From assembly GCF_039542035.1 (NCBI RefSeq), contig NZ_BAABHJ010000002.1, positions 372,001-436,000 of the forward strand: a stretch of DNA of 64,000 bases, in the 5' to 3' direction. The position numbers were made by a program, and so were the translations under genes. Source of the DNA: Actinoallomurus liliacearum (GTDB lineage Bacteria; Actinomycetota; Actinomycetes; Streptosporangiales; Streptosporangiaceae). The notes below the pieces were generated by a model that saw only the letters and a list, made by a program, of their open reading frames with translations, was not told the DNA's origin and ran no database searches. This document shows, piece after piece, positions 50,594 to 58,816 of this stretch (the stretch's first letter is position 1; the number at the start of each line of letters is the position of its first letter).

Positions 50594-50604
50594 GTTTGAG
50601 GGCC

Positions 50605-51183
50605 ATGACCACCCGTCAGGCGGCGACCGCGGCCCGCAAGGAGCAGATCATCCGTACGGCGATCGCCCTGCTGGCGGAGCGCGGCTACCAGGCGACCACG
50701 TTCGAGGCCATCTGCCAGGCGGCCGGGCTCAGCAGCAAACGCCTGATCACCTACCACTTCTCCAGCAAGGACGCGTTGTTCGCGGCCGTCGCCGACCAGG
50801 TCGTCGCCGACGCCGAGAGCTACATGCGACCCGCCATCGACGCCGCGACCGGCGCCCGTGAGCTGCTCGCCGCCGTCATCCGGGCGAACGTGGCATTCAT
50901 CGCCGGCCATTCGCCGCAGGTGCGGGCGCTACAGCAGATCCTCCTCAACGGCGGTCTGGGCGACTGGGAACGGCACCACATCGACTCCGTGAGCCGGCTG
51001 GCGGACCTGTTCGGCCACGGCCAGCGCACGGGGGCGTTCCGCCCCTTCGATCCGCAGGTCATGGCGGCGGCGCTGCGCGCCTCGATCGACGGCGTGGCCC
51101 CTCTGCTCTCGGCCGGCCTCGACCCCGTCCGGTGCGCGAACGAACTGGTCGTCCTCTTCGACCTCAGCACCCGATCCGCGTGA
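50605..51183 (+). CDS. TetR/AcrR-family regulator
   Basis: 192 aa. N-terminal HTH: EQIIRTAIALLAERGYQATTFEAICQAAGLSSKRLITYHFSSKDALFAAVADQV. The C-terminal ligand domain is all-helical. Probably binds the double operator at 50186-50221 as two dimers, one per 16-bp half. Confidence 0.92.
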   Translation: MTTRQAATAARKEQIIRTAIALLAERGYQATTFEAICQAAGLSSKRLITYHFSSKDALFAAVADQVVADAESYMRPAIDAATGARELLAAVIRANVAFIAGHSPQVRALQQILLNGGLGDWERHHIDSVSRLADLFGHGQRTGAFRPFDPQVMAAALRASIDGVAPLLSAGLDPVRCANELVVLFDLSTRSA

Positions 51184-51232
51184 GCCGGGAGTCCGCCGGC
51201 CGGACCAGGCCCGCGAGCGCGGACCGCCGACC

Positions 51233-51269
51233 GGAGGGTCGCCGCCGAGACGACCGGCGGCGACCCTCC
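51233..51269. terminator. Perfect 14-bp bidirectional hairpin
   Basis: GGAGGGTCGCCGCC (51233-51246) pairs with GGCGGCGACCCTCC (51256-51269) across a 9-nt loop, between the convergent TetR and CsbD-like genes. Confidence 0.75.
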
Positions 51270-51279
51270 TGCTGGTTCC

Positions 51280-51474
51280 CTACCGCTTGAAGGTGCGACG
51301 GGCCTCCTTCACGGCGTCCTTGGCCTGCTCGCCGACCTGCTTGGCGCCGCCCTTCATGCGGTCCCTGCGTCCCTCTGACTCCAGGTACGGGTCACCGGCA
51401 CCTCGGCCCGCCGCCTCCTTGCCGCGACCCTTCGCCTTCTCCATCTTGTTCTTGAGTTTGTCCAGGAGACCCAT
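51280..51474 (-). CDS. CsbD-like small stress protein
   Basis: 64 aa from ATG 51474 after AGGGGGAG. Lys/Glu/Gly-rich: GLLDKLKNKMEKAKGRGKEAAGRG then DRMKGGAKQVGEQAKDAVKEARRTF, the KGxAKxxxGxAK-type pattern of CsbD-like/general-stress proteins, which are largely disordered. Single gene. Confidence 0.7.
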   Translation of the reverse strand: MGLLDKLKNKMEKAKGRGKEAAGRGAGDPYLESEGRRDRMKGGAKQVGEQAKDAVKEARRTFKR

Positions 51475-51620
51475 CGGCTCCCCCTTCCGTACGAAGCTGT
51501 ACGGGCTGGTCATTCCCCTTCGTTGACGACCTATTCGGCTCTCCGACCTCGGCGAACGACTCTCCGTCACCGTCCACTCACCCCGCCGACCGGTGATCTT
51601 GAAGAGTAGGCTGGCGACTC

Positions 51621-52268
51621 ATGGAGGTCCACGATCGGCGGATCGGCCCGCACGGCGAGCTGGTCCTACGCGGCGACGGCGAGCACTTCGAGATCATCAG
51701 CAACGGCGTGTTCCTGATGGACACCCGGGCCGGCGCGTCCGAGCGCCTCCTGGTCGGGGCGGCCCTCGACCGCCTCGCCCGCCCGGCCGATCTGCTGATC
51801 GGCGGGCTGGGCGTGGGCTTCTCCCTCGCCGAGGCCGTGCGCTCGCCGTACACCCGGGAGGTGACCGTCATCGAGCGGGAGCAGGCGGTGATCGGCTGGC
51901 ACGCCGGCCCGCTCCGGCCGTACTCCGAGGGCGCCCTCGGCGACCCGCGCGTACGTGTCGAGCGCGCCGATCTCCTGGACTGGCTGCGCGCGCCCGGCGA
52001 GCCGTACGACGTGATCTGCCTGGACATCGACAACGGCCCGGAGTGGACGGTCAGCGAGGGCAACGCCGCGCTGTACGGCCCCGAGGGACTGGACCTGCTG
52101 GCGGGCCGGCTGCGGCCCGGCGGCGTCCTCGCGGTGTGGAGCTCCGCCGCCGTCACCGCGTTCGCGGATCGGCTGCGGGAGCGGTTCGCCGACGTGTCGG
52201 CGCATCCGGTCGAGGTCACCCGCGGCGAACCCGACGTCGTCTACCTGGCCGCGACCCGGGCGGCGTAG
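51621..52268 (+). CDS. Spermidine-synthase-fold protein (probable SAM-binding)
   Basis: 215 aa. Motifs resemble the spermine/spermidine synthase family: ADLLIGGLGVGFSLAEAV (SAM loop), VTVIEREQAVIGWHAGPL (acidic ribose contact), VRVERADLLDWL, and YDVICLDIDNGPEWTV, where polyamine synthases have the catalytic Asp region. Such stand-alone homologues often lack aminopropyltransferase activity. Tail-to-tail overlap of 28 bp with the SRPBCC gene. Confidence 0.8.
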   Translation: MEVHDRRIGPHGELVLRGDGEHFEIISNGVFLMDTRAGASERLLVGAALDRLARPADLLIGGLGVGFSLAEAVRSPYTREVTVIEREQAVIGWHAGPLRPYSEGALGDPRVRVERADLLDWLRAPGEPYDVICLDIDNGPEWTVSEGNAALYGPEGLDLLAGRLRPGGVLAVWSSAAVTAFADRLRERFADVSAHPVEVTRGEPDVVYLAATRAA

Positions 52269-53170
52269 CGGCGTTCCAGCTCTCCGGCGTCCTCGCCGGG
52301 GCCGGGGCGCTCCGCGTCGCGCAGCCGGTCGGCCAGCGACCGCAGCCGCAGGTGCCAGGCGGCCAGGGCGGCGGCGCACCGGCCGCGCTCCTCCGCCGGT
52401 CCGGTGTGGGTGAGCACCACCCGCGTGCCCGCCGGGTGGCCGCCGGTCAGCTCCCATCGCACCCGCCCGAGGGCGTTGCCGCCGGACGGCCAGGCGTACT
52501 CCAGCAGCTCCGGCGCGACGACCTCGGTCACCTCGCCCGGCGCGACGGGGTCGGCGACGGCCCCGGGCGGCGGGGTGCCGCCGGTGACGGCCCCGGACCC
52601 GGCGAGCGCCGGCCAGACCTTCTCGATGGGATGTGGGACGTTCCGTTCGAACCGGATGGTCCAGCCGCCGGCGTCCTCGATCAGATCGCCTTCGTCCAGG
52701 CCGAACGCCTCGGCGTACGCGTCGTGTCGCGCGGCGTAGTCCTCCGGAACCGGCGGTGTGGGAGCGCCGGCCAGCGCCGAGTCCAGCGAGGCCAGGCAGG
52801 CATCCCAGCCGGCGGCGAAGCTGCCGGCCATCGGCCGGTCGGCGAACGTGTGGGTGAAGACGAGGAGGCAGCCCTCGCCGTCGGGGCGCAGTTCCCAGCG
52901 GAGCGGATCCTCGTACCAGGTGAAGGCCAGCACGTGCGGCGGGTCGAGCTCGGTGATCTCCCCGGTGCCCAGCGGGAGCTCCGGGAACTCCTGCTTGAAG
53001 CGGATCTTCCCACCAAGGCGCAGTTCGATCTCCTCGACTTCGGAGGGGAACCAGTGCGCGAGATGGGCCGGGTCGGTCAGGGCGCGCCAGACCTTCTCCA
53101 CCGGATGCCTGAGGCGGCGTTCGAACCGGAGGACGCTGCGGCCATCCGCGGTCTTCATGGTCGGGTTCAT
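52241..53170 (-). CDS. Tandem SRPBCC (AHSA1-like) domain protein
   Basis: 309 aa with two AHSA1-like halves. Each begins with the family motif: VLRFERRLRHPVEKVWRALTDPAHLAHWFPS (residues about 13-43) and IRFERNVPHPIEKVWPALAGSG (about 172-195). The ATGA overlap (53167-53170) ties it to the ArsR-type regulator upstream, the usual ArsR-SRPBCC operon. Function of the family is poorly known; the duplication within one chain is less common. Confidence 0.85.
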   Translation of the reverse strand: MNPTMKTADGRSVLRFERRLRHPVEKVWRALTDPAHLAHWFPSEVEEIELRLGGKIRFKQEFPELPLGTGEITELDPPHVLAFTWYEDPLRWELRPDGEGCLLVFTHTFADRPMAGSFAAGWDACLASLDSALAGAPTPPVPEDYAARHDAYAEAFGLDEGDLIEDAGGWTIRFERNVPHPIEKVWPALAGSGAVTGGTPPPGAVADPVAPGEVTEVVAPELLEYAWPSGGNALGRVRWELTGGHPAGTRVVLTHTGPAEERGRCAAALAAWHLRLRSLADRLRDAERPGPGEDAGELERRYAARVAAR

Positions 53171-53484
53171 GTGTCGTCGGTCTCCATCGTGTCCAGGTGA
53201 CGCTCCAGTGCGTCGAGCGAGTCGGACCACAGCCGCCGGTAGGGCGCCAGCCACGCGTCCACCTCGGCCAGCGGCTCGGGGCGCAGCTCGTACCACCTGC
53301 GCTGCGCCTCGGGGCGGGCCCTGACGAGGCCCGCCTCACGCAGGACCCTCAGATGTTTGGAAGTGCCGGGCTGGGTGAGGCCGAGAGCCTCGGTCAGCTC
53401 CCCGACCAGACGGGGACGCTCGAGCAGCAGGTCCAGGATGCGGCGGCGGGCAGGTTCGGCCAGTACGTCGAAGGTCGTGCTCAC
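53167..53484 (-). CDS. ArsR-family regulator
   Basis: 105 aa from GTG 53484. Winged helix: TFDVLAEPARRRILDLLLERPRLVGELTEALGLTQPGTSKHLRVLREAGLVRARPEAQRRWYELRPEPL. It lacks the metal-binding ELCVCDL cysteines, so it belongs to the non-metal SRPBCC-associated group. Predicted leaderless and self-regulated (see promoter at 53492-53520). Confidence 0.9.
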   Translation of the reverse strand: MSTTFDVLAEPARRRILDLLLERPRLVGELTEALGLTQPGTSKHLRVLREAGLVRARPEAQRRWYELRPEPLAEVDAWLAPYRRLWSDSLDALERHLDTMETDDT

Positions 53485-53491
53485 CCAGGGA

Positions 53492-53520
53492 ACATAACGC
53501 TATAGCTATATTCCTGTCAA
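53492..53520 (-). promoter_or_regulatory. Consensus leaderless promoter with operator in the spacer (ArsR operon)
   Basis: Minus strand: TTGACA (53515-53520), a 17-bp spacer, TTATGT (53492-53497), then 7 nt to the GTG. The palindrome TATAGCTATA (53501-53510) occupies the middle of the spacer, so bound repressor would block polymerase. The AT-rich run stands out from its surroundings. Confidence 0.75.
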
Positions 53521-53574
53521 GGAATACAGCGACGTCACCTCATCCGAGGCGCCGGGACCCGTACGCTGCCGCTC

Positions 53575-54375
53575 GTGACCGAATTCGACGCGTACGAACG
53601 TGAGCTGTGGGCCGGCCGAGCCGACGCGTACGAGCAGGGCTTCGCCCGGCTGACGGCCCATGCGGTCGAGCCACTGCTGGACGCGGCCGGGGTGCGTGCG
53701 GGCCGCCGCGTGCTCGACCTGGGCACGGGCCCGGGGATCGTCGCGGCCGGCGCGCTGCGCAGGGGCGCGGTCGTCGCGGCCGTGGACGCCGATCCGCAGA
53801 TGGCACGGACCGCGGCGCGCAACGCGCCCGAGGCGGACGTGCGCGTCGCGGTGCTGCCCGCCCTGCCGCACGAGGACGCGGCGTTCGACGCGGTCGCGGG
53901 CAACTTCGTCATCAACCACGTCGGCGAGCCCGAGACCGCCCTGCGGGAGCTGCGCCGCGTGCTCCGGCAGGACGGCCGGCTCGCGTTGACGTGCTGGAGA
54001 ATGCCCGGCAGCGGCGTGCTCGCGCTGGTCCGCGACGCGATGGACCAGGTCGGCGTGCCGTGGCCGGACGACGTGCCGCTCAGCCCGTTCCTGGAGTACG
54101 GCCGGCCGGACGCGTTCGGCGATCTGGTCGGCCGGGTATTCCGCGACGTCGCGGTGGAGGAGCTGACCTGGGACTTCGAGTTCAAGCCGGAGGAATGGTG
54201 GCGAACCGGGGCGATGGCGCGGGTCGGCTCGAACGGTGTCGTCCTCGCCCGGCAGGACGCCGCGACGATCGCGCGGGTCAAAGAGGCCTATGACGGGATT
54301 CTGAAGCCGTACGCGGCGCGGAGCGGGCGCGTGCGCGTACCCGCCCACGCCCTCCTGGCCCACGCCACGCGCTGA
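53575..54375 (+). CDS. Class I SAM-dependent methyltransferase
   Basis: 266 aa from GTG 53575. Motif I RRVLDLGTGPGIVAAGALRRGA, acidic motif II VVAAVDADPQMA, and FDAVAGNFVINHVGEPETALRELRRVLRQDGRLAL (motifs III-IV) mark a UbiE/MenG-like methyltransferase fold. Substrate unknown; it stands alone. Confidence 0.88.
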   Translation: MTEFDAYERELWAGRADAYEQGFARLTAHAVEPLLDAAGVRAGRRVLDLGTGPGIVAAGALRRGAVVAAVDADPQMARTAARNAPEADVRVAVLPALPHEDAAFDAVAGNFVINHVGEPETALRELRRVLRQDGRLALTCWRMPGSGVLALVRDAMDQVGVPWPDDVPLSPFLEYGRPDAFGDLVGRVFRDVAVEELTWDFEFKPEEWWRTGAMARVGSNGVVLARQDAATIARVKEAYDGILKPYAARSGRVRVPAHALLAHATR

Positions 54376-54441
54376 CACGCGTTCCCGCCCGGTCGGGTGC
54401 CGCTATACGGTGAGCCCCGGAGTCAAGGAAGGGGCGGGCCG

Positions 54442-55476
54442 GTGCGGGCGGTGGCGTACGACGGGTTCGGGCTGATGCCGGAGGTACGAGAGGTGCCCGA
54501 TCCGGAGCCGCCTCGCGCCGGGGCGGTGATCCGGGTCGAGGCGACCGGGCTGTGCCGCAGCGACTGGCACGGATGGATGGGCCACGACCCCGACATCACG
54601 CACTTTCCGCACGTACCCGGGCACGAGCTGGCCGGAGTCGTCGCCGCGGTCGGCCCGGACGTCACCGGATGGCGGGCCGGCGACCGGGTGACGGTGCCGT
54701 TCGTGTGCGCGTGCGGCCGGTGCGCGGCGTGCGCGGCCGGCGACCAGCAGGTGTGCGAGCGGCAGACGCAGCCCGGTTTCAGCCACTGGGGGTCGTTCGC
54801 GGAGTACGTCGCGATCGACAACGCCGACGTCAACCTCGTGGCGCTGCCCGGGGAGCTGCCGTACGCGACGGCGGCCGCGCTGGGCTGCCGGTTCGCGACC
54901 GCCTTCCGGGCCGTCACGGCGCAGGGGCGCGTCGGACCGGGCGAGTGGGTGGCGGTGCACGGCTGCGGCGGAGTCGGGCTGTCCGCGGTCATGATCGCCG
55001 CGGCGTGCGGGGCCCGGGTGGTCGCGGTCGACGTCTCCCCCGGCGCGCTGGAGCTGGCCCGCCGCTTCGGCGCCGCCGCCTGCGTGGAGGGCCCGGACGG
55101 GGTGGCCGAGGCCGTCCGCGAGATCACCGGCGGCGGCGCGCACGTGTCCCTGGACGCGCTCGGCAGCCCGGCGACCTGCGCGGCGTCGGTCGAGAGCCTG
55201 CGCCGCCGCGGACGTCACGTCCAGGTGGGCCTGCTGCCCCCGGCCGCCGGGCCCGCCGTCGTGCCGATGCACCGGGTCATCGCGCTGGAGCTGGAGATCC
55301 TCGGCAGTCACGGGATGGCCGCGCACGCCTACGGCCCGATGATGGCCATGGTCGCGTCCGGCGCGCTGCGGCCGGACCTGCTCATCACCCGGACGATCGG
55401 CCTGGCCGACGCGCCGGCCGCGCTGGCGGCGATGGGCACCGCGCCCGCCGCGGGCGCCACCGTCATCGCCCCTTAG
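54442..55476 (+). CDS. Zinc-dependent alcohol dehydrogenase (MDR family)
   Basis: 344 aa from GTG 54442 after AAGGAAGG. Catalytic zinc: GLCRSDWHGW (Cys) and PGHELAGVV (His-Glu). Structural zinc: CACGRCAACAAGDQQVC, four cysteines. NAD(P) motif GCGGVGLSAVMIAAACGARVVAVDVS; Asp after the fold suggests NAD. Alcohol/aldehyde interconversion; substrate unknown. Its stop overlaps the convergent MarR gene by 4 bp. Confidence 0.92.
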   Translation: MRAVAYDGFGLMPEVREVPDPEPPRAGAVIRVEATGLCRSDWHGWMGHDPDITHFPHVPGHELAGVVAAVGPDVTGWRAGDRVTVPFVCACGRCAACAAGDQQVCERQTQPGFSHWGSFAEYVAIDNADVNLVALPGELPYATAAALGCRFATAFRAVTAQGRVGPGEWVAVHGCGGVGLSAVMIAAACGARVVAVDVSPGALELARRFGAAACVEGPDGVAEAVREITGGGAHVSLDALGSPATCAASVESLRRRGRHVQVGLLPPAAGPAVVPMHRVIALELEILGSHGMAAHAYGPMMAMVASGALRPDLLITRTIGLADAPAALAAMGTAPAAGATVIAP

Positions 55477-55916
55477 GTCCCCTCGTGCAGATGGGCGAAG
55501 ATCCGGCGCAGTAGCGAGTGCAGCACGGCGCGCTCACCTTCGTCGAGGGGGGCCAGGACCTCCTCCTGAACGGCCGACGTGTCGGCGGTCAGCTCCGAGA
55601 GGGCCGTACGGCCGGCGGCGGTGATCGTCACGGTCACGCGGCGCCGGTCGGCCGGGTCGCGCGCCCGCTCGACCCGGCCCGCGGCGGCCAGCTCGTCGAG
55701 GACCTTCACCACGTCGCTCGGGTCGATCCTCAGGCGGGCGGCGAGGTCGCGCTGCGCGTGCGGACCGAAGTCGGCCAGCGCGGCCAGGACGGCCATGTGC
55801 CAGAGGCGCATCTCGCGGGCCGTGAGGCGTTCGGCGATCCGGCCGCGTGCCGTCTTCCCCACCCGCGACAGCAGGTAGGGGGTCAGCGCCAGCAGGCTGG
55901 GTGGTGTCTCCTCCAT
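55473..55916 (-). CDS. MarR-family regulator
   Basis: 147 aa from ATG 55916. The HTH is GPHAQRDLAARLRIDPSDVVKVLDELAAAGRVERARDPADRRRVTVTITAAG with the DPxDRR wing. Divergent from the VOC-family gene with 62 bp between starts; the palindrome at 55933-55942 in between is its likely operator. Confidence 0.9.
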   Translation of the reverse strand: MEETPPSLLALTPYLLSRVGKTARGRIAERLTAREMRLWHMAVLAALADFGPHAQRDLAARLRIDPSDVVKVLDELAAAGRVERARDPADRRRVTVTITAAGRTALSELTADTSAVQEEVLAPLDEGERAVLHSLLRRIFAHLHEGT

Positions 55917-55932
55917 GATCCGCCAAGTGTAG

Positions 55933-55942
55933 GGTGCGCACC
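55933..55942. promoter_or_regulatory. Palindromic operator between MarR and VOC genes
   Basis: GGTGCGCACC is a perfect 10-bp palindrome, 17 bp from the MarR start and 37 bp from the VOC start. On the minus strand TACACT, 9 nt before the MarR ATG, may be the -10 box. Confidence 0.45.
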
Positions 55943-55978
55943 AATGATGGGTCGCCACCTACTATTAGGGAGTTCACC

Positions 55979-56383
55979 GTGGACGCGCTGTATCCCCGCC
56001 TGCTGGTCGGCCGGTTCGCCGAGTGCTTCGGGTTCTATGACGCGGTGCTGCCCGAGCTGACCGGTGCCACGCTGGCCCGGGGCGACGCGGCCGGGCCGTA
56101 CGCGAGCTGGGATGTCGGGGACGAGGGCCTGCTCGCGCTGTTCGACCGCGCCGCGATGGCCGCGGTCGCGGGCACCGCGGACCTGCCCGCCGACGCGCCG
56201 GCCCAGGACCGGGCCATGTTCGTCGGCCGGGTCGCCGACGTCGACGCCGGATACGCGCTGTGCCTGCGCCACGGCGCCCGCCCGGTCGCGGCCCCGGCCG
56301 ACCGCCCGGAGTGGGGGCCGACCCTCCGCAACGCCCTGGTCCGCGACCCCGACGGGAACCTGCTGGAGCTGCAGGCGTACTGA
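55979..56383 (+). CDS. VOC-family (glyoxalase/dioxygenase superfamily) protein
   Basis: 134 aa from GTG 55979, six bases after AGGGAG. VOC fold in two halves: YPRLLVGRFAECFGFYDAVLPEL...ASWDVGDEGLLALFD and AMFVGRVADVDAGYALCLRHGARPVAAP...LRNALVRDPDGNLLELQ, with the terminal metal-ligand Glu. Function undefined; regulated with the divergent MarR gene (inference). Confidence 0.85.
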   Translation: MDALYPRLLVGRFAECFGFYDAVLPELTGATLARGDAAGPYASWDVGDEGLLALFDRAAMAAVAGTADLPADAPAQDRAMFVGRVADVDAGYALCLRHGARPVAAPADRPEWGPTLRNALVRDPDGNLLELQAY

Positions 56384-56792
56384 GCCGGCGCCGCCGGCCG
56401 CGAGCCTCCCCGGCCGGCGGCGGCCCGGCCCCGATCTGTCAGTCGGACGTGACACCGCCAGGTGGCGCCGACGCTCGAGGGTGTCGTACACGGCCATGGC
56501 CTGCACGATCTGCGGATCGTCGATCGCCGGGATGCCGGTGTGAAGGCGCTCGCCGGCCACGGTCATCTCCTCTGCTCATCGAGCATCGAGCGGTCACGGT
56601 AGACGCGGGAACCATCCGGACTCACTGGATCAACGCAGCCGACATGGATTGGGCGATTCGCTGCCGGACACGGTCACCCAGCACGTACACGGCGTGACGT
56701 CTTTCACATGAGCGCCGCATCCGTGGCGTTGGCACCTCAAACCGTCACAGTCGCCATCACGACCGTACAAAGAAGAGGAAAGGAACACCGCG
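56384..56792. other. Intergenic region upstream of a small helical protein
   Basis: 409 bp. A minus-strand frame from GTG near 56560, with GAGGAG in front, reads VAGERLHTGIPAIDDPQIVQAMAVYDTLERRRHLA. It then degenerates into the antisense of the VOC gene, so at most a gene fragment is present. The rest shows no gene; 56700-56780 is less GC-rich and is the probable promoter of the gene at 56793. Confidence 0.35.
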
Positions 56793-56981
56793 ATGGTCAC
56801 GCCCGGCATGGAACCCGCAGAGGAAGCCAGGAAGCTCGGCGCCGACTCGGCGTCGATCGTCATCGCCGACAGCCAGAAGAAGCTGCCGGAGTTCGTCTAC
56901 GGCCTGCAAAAGGCCACGGCCGACGGTCTCAGCAGCAGTCGCCGCATCATCGAGGCCCTGGCGTACATCGAGCGCGCGTAG
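56793..56981 (+). CDS. Small helical protein of unknown function
   Basis: 62 aa from ATG 56793, preceded by AAAGGAA. Sequence is amphipathic-helical (EPAEEARKLGADSASIVIADSQKKLPEFVYGLQKATADG). No family recognised. Supported by a good ribosome-binding site, a less GC-biased composition than shadow frames, and a strong terminator 30 bp after the stop. Confidence 0.55.
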   Translation: MVTPGMEPAEEARKLGADSASIVIADSQKKLPEFVYGLQKATADGLSSSRRIIEALAYIERA

Positions 56982-57010
56982 TAGTCCCCACGCTGGGACG
57001 CCATACATCA

Positions 57011-57047
57011 CCGGCCCTGGGTTCCCACCGCAGGAGCCCAGGGCCGG
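57011..57047. terminator. 11-bp hairpin after the small helical protein
   Basis: CCGGCCCTGGG (57011-57021) pairs perfectly with CCCAGGGCCGG (57037-57047); followed shortly by CCCTTTCTC. Confidence 0.65.
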
Positions 57048-57546
57048 CCCTTTCTCCCGCGTCTCCCCGGCTCCCGCCCTCCACGAGCGCTCCGTACCAG
57101 CAGTCGCTTCCGCCTCGACGACCCAGGCCAGCGGCAGCCCGCAGGAAGCAAGGCCACGGCCGCTACCTGGCAGACGTCGCGTCCCCACCGCGGCGCTCGG
57201 GGACGAATCCGGCATGATCGAGCCAGACCCACACGCAGCAGCCCGAGACGATCTCCGCCGACAGCCGCCACGAGAGTAAGCCTGCGGCGCCGTCTCTCCT
57301 GGGTAAGTCAGCGATCTTCTTCACGTGAGGACCACAAGCCGGCCCCGCGCGATCGTCGCGCCAGGCTTCTGCATGATCCATCCTCTGAGCAGCTCTAGCT
57401 ATGTTACCGATATATCAAGAAACTACGCCGAACAACCGATATGCGGTGATGTTTAGTGCCTGGCGTGACGGATACCCTGCATTTCGGGCATCACCTCAGA
57501 CGGGAACCGCCGCGCGACATCTCGCGAATCGCAGGGGACCCTGCTG
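57048..57546. other. Long intergenic region, no confident gene
   Basis: About 500 bp. 57390-57470 is unusually AT-rich for this genome (CTATGTTACCGATATATCAA). A minus-strand frame 57163-57381 could give 72 aa but has no recognisable motif. Composition suggests eroded or transferred DNA. Confidence 0.35.
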
Positions 57547-57575
57547 TTTGAACGGGTTCAAATCTCCCGTACAGT
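57547..57575 (+). promoter_or_regulatory. Promoter and palindromic operator of the isochorismate synthase gene
   Basis: TTTGAAC-GG-GTTCAAA (57547-57562) is an inverted repeat with perfect 7-bp arms. It covers the -35 box TTGAAC (57548-57553); TACAGT (57570-57575) follows after 16 bp, then 8 nt to the GTG. The operator therefore overlaps -35 and spacer, a repressing position. Confidence 0.65.
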
Positions 57576-57583
57576 GGGATCTC

Positions 57584-58810
57584 GTGACCCTCGCTGTTGG
57601 ACTGCCGGAGCGGCTCGCCGTACGCACCGTCCCCGTGCGCGCGCCGGAGGACCTGCTGGCACGACTCCCCCACTCCACCGCCCTGGCCTGGGTGCGGCAC
57701 GGTGAGGGGATCGTCGGCTGGGGCGAGGCCGCGCGTGTCGCCGTGCCGCCGGGCGAGGACCGCTTCACGTGGGCGCGGCAGTGGCTCGCGGCGCTCTTCG
57801 ACGCCGCGACGGTCGAGGATCCCCTCCAGGTGCCAGGCTCCGGGCCGGTCGCCTTCGGCAGCTTCTCCTTCGATCCCCGCTCCGGGGACTCGGTGCTGAT
57901 CGTGCCGCGCACCGTCCTCGGCCGCCGGGACGGCCACGCCTGGTACACCACGATCGGCGAGCACGCCGACCCGCTGACCCTCCTGCGGCCCCCGGCGCCG
58001 CCCACCGGCATCCGGTGGGCCGACGGCGAGGTGACCGCGCCGCGGCACATGCGGGCCGTCGCCGCCGCCGTCGAGCGCATCCGCGCGGGCGACCTGTCCA
58101 AGGTCGTCCTCGCCCGCGACCTGCTGGCCGTGGCCGACGAACCCATCGACAGCCGGATCCTGCTGCGGCGCCTCGCCGACCGCTTTCCCTCCTGCTACAC
58201 CTTCGCCTGCGCCGGGCTCGTCGGAGCGACGCCCGAGCTCCTGGTCCGGCGCATGGGCGGCCAGGTCGAGTCGCTCGTGCTGGCCGGGACCATTGCGCGC
58301 GGCTCGGACGGCGACTCCAGCGCCGCCACCCTGTTCGCCTCGGCCAAGGACCGCGAGGAGCACTCCTACGCCGCCGACATGGTCCGCGCCGCGCTGGCCC
58401 CGCTGTGCCGGGACCTGACGATGCCCACCGAGCCGGAGATCCTGCGCCTGTCCAACCTCATCCACCTGGCCACGCCCGTACGCGGCCGGCTCGACGAGGA
58501 GCGCTCGGTCCTGGACGTCGTCGGTGCGCTGCACCCGACGCCCGCGGTCGGTGGCACACCCACCGACCCCGCCCTCGCCCTGATCCGGGAGCTGGAGGCC
58601 ATGGACCGCGGCCGCTACGCCGGGCCCGTCGGCTGGATCGACGCCCGTGGCGACGGCGAGTGGGGCATCGCGCTGCGGTGCGCGCAGATCGAGGGACCGC
58701 GCGCCCGGCTGTACGCCGGCGGCGGCATCGTCGCCGGCTCCGACCCGGCCGCCGAGCTCGCCGAGACCCAGACCAAGCTGCGCGCCATGCAGTACGCCAT
58801 CGAGGGCTGA
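57584..58810 (+). CDS. Isochorismate synthase (chorismate-binding family)
   Basis: 408 aa from GTG 57584. Chorismate-binding domain motifs: AVAAAVERIRAGDLSKVVLARDLL, FACAGLVGATPELLVRR, SLVLAGTIARG, SAKDREEHSYAADMVRAAL (conserved Glu/His), LRLSNLIHLATPVRG, ALHPTPAVGGTP, and YAGPVGWIDARGDGEWGIALRCAQIEG (Mg-binding Glu). The K-V-V-L-A-R Lys marks an isochorismate-forming rather than salicylate- or aminodeoxychorismate-forming enzyme. Makes isochorismate for menaquinone or a catecholate siderophore. No other men or siderophore genes are in the window. Confidence 0.9.
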   Translation: MTLAVGLPERLAVRTVPVRAPEDLLARLPHSTALAWVRHGEGIVGWGEAARVAVPPGEDRFTWARQWLAALFDAATVEDPLQVPGSGPVAFGSFSFDPRSGDSVLIVPRTVLGRRDGHAWYTTIGEHADPLTLLRPPAPPTGIRWADGEVTAPRHMRAVAAAVERIRAGDLSKVVLARDLLAVADEPIDSRILLRRLADRFPSCYTFACAGLVGATPELLVRRMGGQVESLVLAGTIARGSDGDSSAATLFASAKDREEHSYAADMVRAALAPLCRDLTMPTEPEILRLSNLIHLATPVRGRLDEERSVLDVVGALHPTPAVGGTPTDPALALIRELEAMDRGRYAGPVGWIDARGDGEWGIALRCAQIEGPRARLYAGGGIVAGSDPAAELAETQTKLRAMQYAIEG

Positions 58811-58816
58811 ACCTCC

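Noticed and set aside
55959..55974. TACTATTAGGGAGTTC as another BlaI-type operator
   Set aside because: Only the left arm matches; it is far from the cluster and overlaps a normal ribosome-binding site.
55883..56560. Minus-strand gene with a GAGGAG site starting near 56560
   Set aside because: Only the first about 37 residues look protein-like; the rest is antisense to the VOC gene. No supported function or end.
57163..57381. 72-aa minus-strand frame
   Set aside because: No motif and no terminator or operator support; too weak to call.
57541..57580. tRNA-like T-arm sequence GGTTCAAATCTCCC before the isochorismate synthase gene
   Set aside because: The 5-bp T-stem does not pair in the right register, and no anticodon or D arm precedes it. 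The same bases are better explained by a promoter with a TTTGAAC/GTTCAAA operator.
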